This document shows positions 1-11,841 of a stretch of 64,000 bases of DNA, piece by piece (position 1 is the first letter of the stretch; each line of letters opens with the position of its first letter). Below the pieces are notes generated by a model. The model saw only the letters and a list, made by a program, of their open reading frames with translations. It did no database searches and was not told the origin of the DNA. Position numbers and translations under genes: made by a program. This DNA comes from Histoplasma ohiense (Eukaryota; Ascomycota; Eurotiomycetes; Onygenales; Ajellomycetaceae), in assembly GCA_017607445.1 (NCBI GenBank), contig JAEVHH010000002.1:2719501-2783500 (forward strand), written 5' to 3'.

Positions 1-8
1 GGAACGTT

Positions 9-35
9 GATGATGATGATGATGATGATGATGAT
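9..35. repeat. (GAT)n trinucleotide microsatellite
   Basis: About nine tandem copies of a GAT/ATG unit lie at the extreme left edge, outside any gene. It is an ordinary simple-sequence repeat that is likely to vary between strains. Confidence 0.9.
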
Positions 36-617
36 AAGAGCAAATTCCCATCTGTGCCGTCGTTCCCGCTCCACTGCTCACAGGAGATACTCCGTGCCTG
101 GGTAACCTTATTTCCTTCATGTAGCGGCAATGAACTGACCCATAACGATGATAACGATGATAACGGGAAACCATCACATCCAACAACTCCTCCATTCCTC
201 CATCGATCCCTACCCAGGTCCGGAAGCCGCCGCATCTTGGCCAGGCCGGGCCCAGGCCACCACCCGCCCACCCGTGGATCAGAGGACGGAGGACGGAGGA
301 CGGAGTACCGGGGAATGGGATTCCAGGTCATCGCAGCCATCCGCTCCCCAAACAACAAGGCAAGGCTTCCAGAAGGAGTGGATCCAAGATGTCCGCTGCC
401 GGGATGCTGAGTCAGTCACCAGCAGAGGCTTGGCGACTGACAAGAGATCTATGGCACTGTAGCAGTAACTAGTTAACTACCACACTCATTTTATGATGAT
501 TGTTTATTAATCTTACAAGAGGGATTCCGGCTGGGGATGCTCCCATATGATAATAATCTCCGATGAGAGTCAAATGCAGATGGGGAGAGGAGAGTCAGCG
601 GACTTCTTGTTCTCCTG

Positions 618-646
618 TTTCTTTCTTTCTTTCTTTCTTTCTTTCT
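618..646. repeat. (TTTC)n tetranucleotide microsatellite
   Basis: About seven tandem TTTC units form a strand-asymmetric pyrimidine tract in gene-free DNA. Confidence 0.9.
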
Positions 647-1135
647 GTTTCATTTTCCTAGAGTTAACTAGCTATGGATGGTTTGAGGATAAAAATAAAC
701 CCATATAAAAAGATGAAACACGGGAGAAACAGATAACTAACAGATAACTAACAGACAACAATTGAAACAGGCGCTGTCGGGAACGAAAATTAGCTTCTTT
801 TGAGATCAATAAAAACTGGTGGTACCTGGCTAAGGTTTCAACTTTGCCTTGATAAACATCGCGAGCTCCACGGGAAAGGTCGTGTCCCGTAGCACAGCTA
901 CGATAAATAATAAATTGATGCATCTGTCTGTACCAGTAATCGTCGTCTCCCTCGTTGGAGATCCCACTTATCGAGCTCCTCTGTTTCTAACGTTAGTCGT
1001 AATTACTCTGGAGTTGTATTATTCTTATTACTCCCGTGCGACCGTTGCTTTGCAGAGTTGTAATTCTGGAGCGCTTGTCGTGTGCGGGATGCGTTCGTTT
1101 CTGTACCATTTTTTGACGCCCGCTGATTCTCAGGG

Positions 1136-1154
1136 TTTTTTTTTTTTTTTTTTT
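1136..1154. repeat. Poly(T) tract, 19 nt
   Basis: A homopolymer of 19 T lies in gene-free DNA. No neighbouring retroposon structure or target-site duplication is evident. Confidence 0.9.
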
Positions 1155-1286
1155 CCCCTCCCTTTGTTTATTGTTCAAAATTATTGATTGTGTCGAGAAC
1201 CCCCCGCCACCACAAGGGATATTCGCCTGTTGCGCCCTGATGGAGAAAAATGATGACCTGCCTCCTAGTTACCTACTCCTATTATT

Positions 1287-1288
<2 letters not shown>

Positions 1289-1320
<32 letters not shown>
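1289..1320. repeat. (AT)16 microsatellite
   Basis: Sixteen AT dinucleotides are bounded by GG on the left and CC on the right, so the whole block is a perfect palindrome able to form a cruciform. It lies in gene-free DNA. Confidence 0.95.
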
Positions 1321-1322
<2 letters not shown>

Positions 1323-4300
1323 TGCTCTCTCGCAAAGCAGAGTAGCACGAGAATCGCACAGGGAGAGCAGTCGTTTGGTCCAATAGCAATCACGAAACAT
1401 TCCTCCAGATACCATAAGGGGCCAGAAGGGTCTTTTCCAGAGCTGGTGGCGGCGACCTGATGTCGAATAACAACGATCATATTGATAAGAGTATGAGATG
1501 AATGCCCCTCTTGCTTGGGCATGGCTTGTTTATGTCCGTCATACCAGGGGGGAGATGATGGTCACTCACTCAACGATCCGTAATTGTCATCATGATGTGC
1601 GACGAGCAAAACGATGTTAGACCCAAAACGGCAGTTTCCACGTGTCGAATTGATCGACTCCAAGCAGCAGGGCCGTTGTTAGTTGGTTTCACACTAGCTC
1701 CGGAACTTGGAAAGTGGGAAGCGAAGGATATCGGGTGTGGATCTTCCAGGCAGCGGTGACCTCGCCAGATGGGAGAGTACCAGCTTGAGCTGTATCTGTA
1801 TTGGTGACTCAAACTGTTGGAAACTTGAATCTCTCGAGTCCGATGAGTTCAGAGTTCAGTCCGAGACGCAGATAAACGGGCAACCTACTACTCCCTGAAA
1901 AATAAGCGTCATTGGGCATTGAATATGACCGCTTGTAAACGTGAAAACCATGGAACTTACTAGTGAGAATCAACTCCCGGAATGGGGCTTCCACAGAAAC
2001 AGCAGCTCAGCGCGGGCGAAAGGGATTGATAGCACACCCGCCTTCTCCTGGCGATGAGAAATAAAATGAACAAAAAGAGCGAAGTTGCTAACAGGAAGTG
2101 TCCAGGGTCGATATCCTTCCTGTATATCATCGTCGGTTGGGCAGCGATCCACTGGCCTTCGGGCCTTCGGGCCTTCTGGCATTTTCCCCTTCCCGGCTCC
2201 TGGCTTGCACCCTTGTTCATGGCTAGCAGCGGCATATCATCGGTAGCCCCACTGAGTCCAGTCCGCAGTCGACCTGGCCAGCGATTAATTTGGTTTGCCG
2301 CACTACTTCCTCTTGAAGCTGGAATCACCCAATTCCACTATTTTTGACAATCCCCGTCTGTTCCATTATTATATGTCGCACAAGATATCATCTCTGTCTT
2401 GAACTTTGAGCTGGGTTAGGGGGAAAGAGGTCTTCCAACATGTGATATCAAGTGGCTGAGATGGAAAGCCACCAACCAATGTTCGTTCTGCGCACCCGTT
2501 TGCGGCACAGCATGCGGAACAATACCATGGCAGTACGTACGGGGTACGAAGGAGCAAACATAGCATGTCTGCCGGTATCGAGGCAGGAACTATGACACAT
2601 ATGCGGTGTGGAGTGTGTAACTCCCCAGCTGAATGCGGAACAACAAGTATCAAACCTCCGTTTCCAGAATGTCAAATCACGACTTTTCAACAACATGCGA
2701 GGAAGTGGCCAATTTGATTATGATGGTTTCTTTTATGTACTGTACATGTACGTGTGCAGTACATACATACATACGTGCTCTTCTTGTTTCTGAAATATTT
2801 TCCCTTCTGATATACACAGTATATTCTGCTTCTAGCGATCTTAAACCAGAAAAACCGAAATGCCCCGACAACACACCACCAGCCAATAAGGTACAGTATG
2901 TCTCGTAGCAACGCCACCCGTCGCCTCCGTCTAGACCTAGACCATCTCGAGGATGCTAGTCTCAAGAATGATAAGGGATTGAAGCAGAAATAAAAAGTGG
3001 ATCAGCCTTTTCTTCCGTACGCGGATGTCTTATCCGCCGAATGACCATGCGATAGCCCGTCCTCACCGACTATCTCCTTTCATCCTCACTCGCAATGCCT
3101 TGACGGTGGTGGTGGTGGTTGAGACAACATTTTATCCGATTTCCCGGATCTCTGCATGCCCCCGGCAGCGGGTTTTGGTCATTATTGACAGATCCCGAAA
3201 AACAAAGGGAGAGAGCGAATAATGAATTTTGATATGTGGTGGATGGATTTTCAACCGCAGCGGCGGCTATGTGTTTACATTCAACTCATCCAGAGGCGGG
3301 GCGGGGCCGGGACGGGGCATCTTGAATCTCGCCCCCTCAACGCACACCCCATCTCTGTCTCTCTATTCCTTGATTCAAGCTTAATTCGATCTACAAACTT
3401 TTGCTGATCGATGACAGGTTCGATATATGCCTGGAGGCGTGAACTTGTCATTGGTACCATAAATCGAAAAAAAGAAAGAAAAAAGAAAGAAAAGAAAACA
3501 AAGGAAAGGATAGAATGAATCAAAAAGGTATATGTGTTGATTGCAAAACCATACATACTGGTCCGGTTTTCAATTTCACCTCCCGCTCCGTGACAACGGA
3601 ACCTTGATTACATCCATTCTCCCGGATACCAGTTTATGAATGAATATGCTAACTTGCTGTGGCTTTTTTTGAGATCTTCAACGCGTCTTCCACTTTCCAC
3701 TGATATGGCAAGAGGCTTATAGGAAAATATGACCTCTCATTTTTGACAGCTTTTCTTGAATGCTTCATTTTCTTTTGTGTCACTTCCATTTTCACTATCA
3801 CTTTTATTTTCTTCTTTTGGATGCTTTTCCCATTATATCCGGGAAATCTCATTCCTAGACCGTCTGTTTCCAGGCTATTGAAGGCAGGAGACATTGGTCA
3901 GTCCCTTTCTCTGTGGTATGTGATGGCAAATGAGGTTTTGGGATGGATTCGCGAACAGCATGCCAATTTTCCCCCATTGCTGATGGTATTTTCTTTTCCT
4001 TCCATTGTATGTACTATTCAATAAAGAAGTATCTAAACCAAAGACAGGCTCGGTAAACTACTAGATTTCACTGATAAAACATATATCCTCTGCCTTGATG
4101 AGGCTGGTATTTTTCTTATGTTGCTTTACCATGGATTTGGATTTGTGTTTCCTATATTATTCTCAACGCACTGACTGATTGACATCAGCTATGCAATATT
4201 AATTGAAACCTCCTTTAGTTTCTCAGGTTCAGTATCCCCACAATCCCAGGGAAAGCTCGTCCCTCCCGAGCGAGACTGAGCTCAAAGATAATGTATGTCC

Positions 4301-4740
4301 CTCAAAATTGCAGACAGCATCACAATACTTTCAGGAGTGTTGAGCACGGAATTAAACAGGGACATGGAGAATCGAGTTCAAGATATGAAGGGGAAGGTCC
4401 CCTGGAGACTGCTCGACCAATAAAAATATCCAATGACTAATCTTTTAACTGTGTTGTTCATGCTCAGTAAGCACAAGCTATATAGTTATATATATGTAGA
4501 TACAGAATCTGGTCTGGGAGAACATGCAAAACTAAACGTCCCAAAGCATGTTCCATAGAGGAGCAATGACATTTGAAATTCACATCCAATAAGAGAGAGA
4601 GATATATATATATACACATATATCATGCTTTGTTGATACCCCCTTAACAACATGGCAGATTTGGTTCAACGGCCCACTACAGTTTGACCTCTGCATGTCA
4701 AAATCACAATAGACGGCCCTCCTCATTGCTAGTCGAGTCT

Positions 4741-4760
4741 CATGCTCGAGCATGCTCGAG
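4741..4760. repeat. Tandem duplication of a 10-mer containing CTCGAG
   Basis: Two exact copies of CATGCTCGAG are joined head to tail. The internal 16 bases (4745-4760) form a perfect palindrome. It lies about 160 bp downstream of the GRC3 stop codon, in gene-free DNA. Confidence 0.85.
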
Positions 4761-4916
4761 AGGGGTTATAATGCAGATTCTTTTAAAGATGCATTTCGCC
4801 ATATTAATCTCAATCGGGACGAGTGTTAGACGTCGAAGGAGAAAACATTAATCCCCCCCCAACGAAATACCTAGCACTAAGTACTGCAAAACACGATGTA
4901 GTGCAACACACAGATA

Positions 4917-7551
4917 TTACCACTCCCTGTCGCTGCCACTTCCCGAGTCTGCAGGATATGCCTTTTTGCGTAGTCTCCATAACTGCCTGATACCATGCTC
5001 CTTTGCATCCTCAGAACCCTCATCCAGCCTCATCCACGGCACGTTACCTGCCCTACGTACCCGCTCCCGCAGCCGCTCCGACACTATATTTTGCTCCCTA
5101 CGCGCTGCTGTATCAGGTGTGACTCCGCCTGCCTTCGCTTGTGCGATCAGCCTTCGATGCCGGCGCTCCGCAGCTCGCGCGGAAAAGTACTCTTCGCTGA
5201 TTGCCCAGTTGGGATTGTCCACCTGCCCTCGAACGAGGACGAGGCGGTTGCCTTGCTCCAGTGCCTCGCGTATTTTATAGTGTGGGATGGGGGTGTAGAT
5301 GTCTAGGGTTTGTGTTTCGGCATTGATGGATCGGATAATTGCCTGGCCCAGGCAGTGTGACAGGTTGGGGTCAAGGGGGCAACAGGCGCCGTTGCCTGCG
5401 AATAGGTAAGGGAGGTTCTCGCGTGGGGTGTGAGTGATGCTAGGATGCCGGTCGTCATCTGGTGATGGGTGTGATGGTGACGAGGGTAGCGATGGTGATT
5501 GGTTTTCGTTTAGTGTGACACCTGGCTCCATTTGCAAGTTGCCGTCGGAATCGAAATGTGGCACCCCAATGGTTTTATCGTTCCCACCATCGAGACTGGC
5601 GATTGCATTTAGGTTTTCAATTGCAACTACCCCCACGACCGCTCCATCCAATAGGTCACGTAGCATGTCCGGGTCATGATGTGACCCCGTCACCATTATT
5701 CCAAATATCCCCCGTGAGGCTCCAGAGTACTTGACTGTTAAAGGGCGAGTTTGACAGAGCGGAGTGTCAGACCAAACTCCATTTTTGCCTGGATGCTGGG
5801 TGAAATGGAAGTAAGAAAGCATCTGCATAGACCGTAGCTGGGCATTGGATCGAGACACAAAATCTGTGGGTTGAGATGGAAGAATGGTCACGGGGATGCC
5901 AGCCTCCGAGGCCGCGGCGGTTAGCGGTTCCACGACCTCAGTTGGTCCTTTGTCACTCATATATACTACATCAGTGAGGCCCAATGATGTGACCAAAGAT
6001 ATGGCAATCTCGAGGCCAAGCCCAAAGATCCAACCAGGGTAGTTTATGATAAGGGGGCATTGGGGATAGCTCTGGAGAAGCTCTTGATAACGATTCATCA
6101 GATCCATTGCGGTCGCGATGAAGTGGTCGGGGTCACCCTTCGGTGAAGAAGCTCCAATATAATGGGATCTAACAATATGTCCGTCTGATTGAGAATTAAG
6201 GGTTGGATGGGAAAACGGCGGTCCTAGAAGTGGTGTTCGCAAGTGGGAAAGGTATATTTGACCCATCGGAGACAGCTCAGGTTGCCCAGGATCTAAATCC
6301 AGGAAAGCAACTCCATGCTGGTTGTGTTGCAAGTTATCCTCCGACGGAGGAGGGCTCAGGAGGTGGTTAAGAAGGTATTTATTGAAGGTGGATTTTCCAG
6401 ATGCTTTCGGACCACAAGTTAATACTCGAAAAAAGCCTGCTCGTTGAGACAGGGTATGAATAGACGCGCTCCATTTCTTATCAAGATGTAGTGGGCGTAG
6501 ATGCCTTTTTAAGGGATCGTCAGAAGACGAATGAAGCTGGAGGCATGTTAGCAAGCAGCTAATGAAGTCTTTCAAAGCTGGCTTACGATTGAGAATGATA
6601 AACATCGGCCGGGATGTAAAATGGAACCCGGAGCTGGCTCCTTGGTATTCCATATCCGATGATATAGGTTTGACAGGTTTCTTAAGCGGCTAAGCCCATT
6701 GTTGCAAGACCTGATCTCAACCTCCGCGTAGCCCTCAATGCCCGAAACGCATTTTATGACAGGGAGTGAATGCGTCGACGGCGCATAGATTCTATAGAGA
6801 TGAGGGCTCGGAGGCAATTTTGCCCCCATTATGCTGACAACACCTCGTTTAACCCATAGGTCATATTGACCGATGAGTCCCACGTTCTTCCTCTCATTAG
6901 CGAATGCCATCAGACACAAGCATGGTGGCGTACCGTTTTTAACTTCAACCGAATGCATATCGCGTTGTCCGTACGGTAAACTACATCTTTCCTACCGATA
7001 CGGCTTTTCGACAACAGGAAGCTCTGGAAGTCTACTGGATCATTGACGAAAGGTCGACCACTGTAGTCTGTTAGAATGTGGTTTGTGTTGAGAGTGAATC
7101 AGGACAACGTATACCACTCTATTTCGCCATTAGTGCCTTCCGTCTCGACACCATCGTATTCATCGCTAATGTCGCTTTGATATTCATTGCTAGTACCCTC
7201 GGCGTGGGGCTCATTTGAGCGCTTCACCTTGGATGTCACCGTCGTTGAAGAAGTAGCCTCAGCGCTCTCTCCTCGGTGCAGGGATTGGCGTTTTTCGGAA
7301 TTATCTCTAGACGGCCTTTCCGAAGCTCTAGTTTTTGTTTTTTTCAATGGAGGTTCTTCGTTTACAAACGATTCAACATCCGTTGTTGGGGTTTGCGAAG
7401 CTGCGACCAATTTTTGTCGTGACCTCCGGGCTGCAATCGCGCTGACAGGGACTAAGACATGAAGCTGTTAATTCATAAACTTTTCACATTGGAGCCGGGA
7501 AACGGTGAAAGGCGTACCTGATTGCGATTGCATACCTCCTTTCCTTTTCAT
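4917..7551 (-). CDS. GRC3: Polynucleotide 5'-hydroxyl-kinase Grc3
   Basis: Grc3 belongs to the Clp1/Nol9 kinase family. It phosphorylates the RNA 5'-OH end made by Las1 during ITS2 processing of pre-rRNA in the nucleolus, and in yeast has also been linked to Pol I termination. I assemble five exons on the minus strand: 7518-7551, 7115-7451, 6934-7060, 6587-6892 and 4917-6536, giving 807 aa, a usual filamentous-fungal length. The N-terminus (MKRKGG..., then PVSAIAARRSRQK) is low-complexity and basic. Walker A GPKASGKST is near residues 310-318, and a DLDPGQPE motif typical of the family follows. All junctions keep phase; the third intron (6893-6933) is only 41 bp. An open in-frame extension reaches 7689, so a longer N-terminus is possible, but the MKRK start matches the family. 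It is divergent from RPA34, another rRNA-synthesis gene. Confidence 0.9.
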
Positions 7552-7888
7552 GTTCAAGGCGAACTCCACCAAAGCTAGTGTCGGTGGCCGAACTTTTGGA
7601 AGTTTATGAAGCTCTGGCGGAGAGATCTTCAGTGGTGGTCCGTGCACTTCGGTGTGCGCCAAAACTTTTTTTGAGAAAAGTTGACGCAACGAACATTTAT
7701 CTCCTGGAAAGCAGATCGAATACCAGCACCTGGTTCTGGAGTTAACTTCTGGACAAAGCCAGTATATTTGGATTTATATAAACTCTGCTTTAACTATGGC
7801 TAGATATTAAATTGGCCAGTAACTTACACTCTCTCGATCGCACCGACTCTAGTGGGCGAAGCATCGCTCGAAAGAGCCGATATCAAAC
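7552..7888. promoter_or_regulatory. Shared divergent promoter of GRC3 and RPA34
   Basis: 337 bp separate the two start codons. Both genes serve ribosome production, so joint regulation is plausible. No recognised motif is conserved strongly enough to name. The segment also holds the in-frame open extension of GRC3 (7552-7689). Confidence 0.6.
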
Positions 7889-9089
7889 ATGGCTCCCCCG
7901 TTGAGCAAGGAGGTCATTACGGACAGTGATAGTAGTGGTGACGATTCCCCATCCTACCCTGAACGAGAACCGCAGAAGACCAAGTCCTCCTCCCGAAAAC
8001 CCACTGAGAAGGTAAAATCCAAAAACCACCCCGCAACGGAATCAAAGCAAGAACTTGATCCGGAACCAAGCTCTTCAAGTTCAGACTCAGAGGTTGAAAA
8101 TGAAAGTGACAGCTTATCCGAAGGAAGATCCAGCACGCCTTCGATGTGAGGCGTCTTCTCCCTACCCAATATAAACAAATTGCCGTTCTGAAAAACTAAC
8201 TGTAGTTCGTAGGGGATCTGCCGCACAGATACACATTCCTGCGCAAGAATTCAAACCACCGGAAGGATTTAAACTAATACCAACAACTGCTCCGCGATCG
8301 TCGGATATTTTAAAGGTGTTCTCGGATCTGCAAAGGAAACGGATATGGCACATTACCGCGCCGGCGTCAGTGCCAATGAACTCTATACAAGAACTTGCGC
8401 TTGATACTGTAGCTACGGGAGGCTCTATATTGACACACAAGGGTGTAAATTACCAACTCCGGGAGGACCAGGTTGAAGCAAAGAAGAAGAAGTCGCTTCT
8501 ACTTCCTGATGAACGGGGCAATGTCTACTTCCGAAGCCGCGTGGATGTCGCGCAAACCTTTCATTTGGAGCGGATCGTTAGCTTGGAAAACGGGACTACA
8601 TATTCGGAGCAATCTGTTCCAATAAGTGAATTAACGAAGCCGAAACAACAACAGCCCAGAAATCTTAAAATGCGATATAAACCAATTGGTTTGACAGACG
8701 ATCAGCCTGAAACATTTGGATCAGGCTCGGACGAGTCAGATGGGGTCTCATTCCGAATGCCTCAGCCACTGTCTCAGGACCGGGAAGGCAAAAGGAGGAG
8801 GAAATCATCGATGGAAATAGGGTCTAGTAATGAGCAGGTGGAGCGACGCAAAAAACATAAACGGATTCATTCCAATTCCGTTGATGACAGTACCGAGATA
8901 CATTCGAGAAATGGAGAAGTGAAGCCGTCTCCGAAATCGAAAGAAACCAAAGATACAGAAATTACGCGGGGAAAGTCGGATAAGCGACATGGGGACAAAC
9001 GGAGCAAGAAGCACAGGGACGAAACCAGCCAGGAACGGAGAGCACGGAGGGAAGAAAGGAAGCGGAAAACGCAGGCCCTGGCATCTTGA
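7889..9089 (+). CDS. RPA34: DNA-directed RNA polymerase I subunit RPA34
   Basis: This is the A34.5 subunit (fungal counterpart of CAST/PAF49), which with A49 forms the TFIIF-like module of RNA polymerase I in the nucleolus. There are two exons, 7889-8145 and 8213-9089, giving 377 aa. The acceptor at 8212 restores the frame of the FKPPEGFKLI segment. Residues 1-85 are acidic and serine-rich. The middle (about 95-210) carries the dimerisation-type domain, with FKPPEGF, IWHITAPASVP and an MRYKPIG end motif. The C-terminus is highly lysine/arginine-rich (KSDKRHGDKRSKKHRDE), as in this family. It is divergent from GRC3 and upstream of SHMT on the same strand. The family call rests on these conserved blocks. 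Confidence 0.88.
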
Positions 9090-9502
9090 TAATTTATTTC
9101 CTTCCTTGTATGATTGTCAGCCTGTTGAATTGTTTTTTGAATCGGCCAAGCAATGCAAATAACCTATCTGCTTTTATCCCCCAGAGCTTCACGGAAATGT
9201 TTTTAAAGTCGATGATGACATGTGAGGAGGCTGTTCTGCTACGACCTCATTCCTATCCCATATTATCACAATACTATGTTGATAAGAAACATCATATATA
9301 GGCCGGGATTGATCACATGATAAACCCTAATCACGTCGGTGGGGCTTGAAAAAATGATTTTTTTTTTGGCCAAAAAAGCGAACAAAATCCTGTCTCTTCC
9401 TTCCGAACCACTTCCATTCCCCCGCCACTTTACTTCCGAGACCTCTGAATTCATATATCTCCAGCAATTGGTAAATTCGAGAGCCAGGATCTTATCAACA
9501 TC
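9090..9502. other. RPA34-SHMT intergenic region
   Basis: This 413-bp stretch holds the RPA34 3' flank and the SHMT promoter. It contains a T-run near 9359-9368 and no coding potential I can support. Confidence 0.6.
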
Positions 9503-11167
9503 ATGGCGACATACGCTCTATCACAGTCTCACCGAGAGGTAAGCGTTCTATCGATGTTTCAGATGGAATGAATGTCAAATAGCTAACGCTATATGGACAG
9601 CAACTCGAGAAGTCGCTGGCTGAGTCTGATCCAGAGGTTGCTGAGATTATGGTATGTAACAATTTCAGTTCATTTTCTTCTGATCTCCATGATCTTTACC
9701 ATTCACCAAAACAACCTTGTTGCCCCGCATTTTATTGACTCAATTCCCCACCAACCATACAGAAAAAAGAGATTCAACGCCAACGAGAGTCAGTCGTTCT
9801 GATCGCTTCTGAGAACTTTACTTCCCGCGCTGTGTTCGATGCTTTGGGATCTCCCATGTCAAATAAATATTCCGAGGGTTACCCGGGCGCCAGATATTAT
9901 GGTGGCAACCAACACATTGACACAATTGAGCTCACTTGCCAGACGAGAGCTCTCAAGGCCTTCAATCTGGATCCAGCCAGGTGGGGTGTCAATGTTCAGT
10001 GCTTGAGTGGAAGCCCTGCAAATCTGGAAGTCTATCAAGCTTTGATGAGACCACACGACAGACTGATGGGCTTGGATCTTCCTCACGGAGGGCATCTGAG
10101 TCACGGATATCAAACCCCACAGAAAAAGTATGTATAACTGGAGCTATATCAATGATTTGCTCTATTTAAAATAAATGGCATTAACAATTCTCACGCCGAA
10201 TAGGATTTCCGCTATTTCAACATATTTTGAAACCTTGCCATACCAAGTCGACCTCGAGACTGGCATCATCGATTATGAGACCCTTGCTAAAAATGCCAAG
10301 CTTTACCGCCCAAAGTGTCTCGTTGCGGGTACTTCTGCCTACTGTCGCTTGATCGATTACAAGAAGATGCGGGAGATCGCTGATTCCGTCGGTGCCTACC
10401 TGATTGTGGACATGGCTCACATTTCTGGCCTCATTGCTGCCGGCGTCATCCCATCTCCATTCGAGTATGCTGATGTGGTCACTACTACTACCCACAAGTC
10501 TCTCCGCGGCCCTAGAGGAGCTATGATCTTCTTCCGCAAGGGTGTAAGGAGTGTTGACCCTAAGACCGGAAGGGAAACCATGTACGACCTCGAGGGCCCC
10601 ATTAACTTCTCCGTCTTCCCTGGCCATCAGGGGGGTCCCCATAACCATACCATCACCGCTCTGGCCGTTGCCCTGAAACAAGTCGATACCCCGGAGTTCA
10701 AGCAATATCAACAGCAAGTGCTGAAGAATGCCAAAGCCCTTGAGGAGGAGTTTAAAAAGCTAGGTTGCAAGCTGGTCTCCGACGGAACGGACAGCCACAT
10801 GGTCCTTCTGGATCTGAGGCCAAAGTCCCTTGACGGTGCCCGTGTTGAAGCCGTTCTCGAACAGATCAACATTGCATGCAACAAGAACTCCATCCCAGGC
10901 GACAAGTCCGCGTTAACGCCCTGCGGCATTCGAATTGGCGCCCCAGCCATGACCAGCCGTGGCATGGGCGAGGAGGATTTCAAGCGCATCGCCAACTATA
11001 TTGACAAAGCTATCAATATCTGCAAGACCATCCAGGCCGGCCTGCCCAAGGAGGCTAACAAGCTCAAAGACTTCAAGGCTAAGGTGGCTAGCGAAAGTGT
11101 GCAGGAGATTTTGGATTTGCGCAAAGAAATGGCTGCGTGGGCAAGCACTTTCCCTCTACCCGTCTAG
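9503..11167 (+). CDS. SHM2: Serine hydroxymethyltransferase, cytosolic
   Basis: This PLP enzyme interconverts serine and glycine and makes 5,10-methylene-tetrahydrofolate. Four exons are 9503-9538, 9601-9651, 9763-10127 and 10204-11167, giving 471 aa, the usual cytosolic length. The N-terminus (MATYALSQSHRE) lacks a mitochondrial presequence, so I call the cytosolic isozyme. Family blocks run in order: SENFTSRAV, EGYPGARYYGG, the HLSHGYQT loop, VDMAHISGLIAAG, and the PLP-binding lysine in TTTTHKSLRGPRG at about residue 249. FPGHQGGPHNHTI and GIRIGAPAMTSRGM follow. The last exon shows strong C/G bias at third codon positions compared with the neighbours, consistent with high expression. All splice phases agree. 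Confidence 0.96.
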
Positions 11168-11841
11168 AAAGCTTTCAGTTCCATTGTTTGGGGAATTCCA
11201 GCTGTAGCAGAACTTGAACGCATTATTATAATTGATGGTTCGGAATCAAAACACAAGCTTCGAAAATAGCGATGGAAAAAAAATGGGGAATAAAACAAAA
11301 ACGGTATTTATTTTCAACCTGACATGAGGACCACGAGCGTTATATGCATGATGAGTATGGGTTTAATGGATTTTCAACAAGCGATCCATGGCGCAGCTGG
11401 GCGATCGATTATATATGTATTTTTTCCTATTGCACTACTTTTGGCATCATTTCCCCTCATTCCCCTCATCGTATTTCGTTGGCATGTCTGAATCTCATCA
11501 TCAGAAATGCTTGTAAAATATTTTAATTGGAAATGAAGTCAACATCCACGGACTGATATCTGCACACAACCGCATACATTTCCATGTAAATTGCAACCAA
11601 TTTCAGTAACTACTTGTCTCTTGCTGGCTTGTATTACATAGTTAATGCGAGCCAAATTGCAGCCATTCAACAAACCCATTGGTAAACTTTATTAATACTT
11701 AACTAGGGCATGAACTCCATACAAAACCCCCTGGTTGAGAGTGAAAATGAGAGCGCCATACACCAATGCAATCCCCAAAATCAATAGAACATTCACAAAT
11801 CCCTTTCCCTACCAAAAACAACCTCATCCGAGAACATCATG
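11168..11841. other. Convergent 3' region, SHMT / MED9
   Basis: 674 bp lie between the stop codons of SHMT (+) and MED9 (-). It is AT-rich with A-runs near 11276-11300 and no supportable ORF. It probably holds both 3' UTRs and polyadenylation sites. Confidence 0.6.

Larger units (their letters stand above)
1..4916. other. Gene-free left flank, microsatellite-rich
   Basis: I find no supportable gene in these 4.9 kb. Open frames are short, often begin at non-ATG codons, and resemble no family I know. The DNA is AT-rich and holds simple repeats (listed separately), a purine-rich tract near 3468-3510, and pyrimidine-rich stretches around 3660-3850 whose translations are merely hydrophobic. The right end probably includes the 3' flank of the minus-strand GRC3 gene, whose stop is at 4917. 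No tRNA-like B box was recognised. Confidence 0.6.

Noticed and set aside
3281..3556. 91-codon minus-strand ORF rich in Phe/Ser
   Set aside because: It is the complement of the AAAGAAAG purine tract; composition alone explains it.
3743..4024. 93-codon plus-strand ORF with very hydrophobic N-terminus
   Set aside because: The hydrophobicity comes from a T-rich low-complexity stretch (about 3755-3840); no family, no intron, no conserved motif.
10217..10717. 166-codon minus-strand ORF inside SHMT
   Set aside because: Antisense shadow of the codon-biased SHMT exon.
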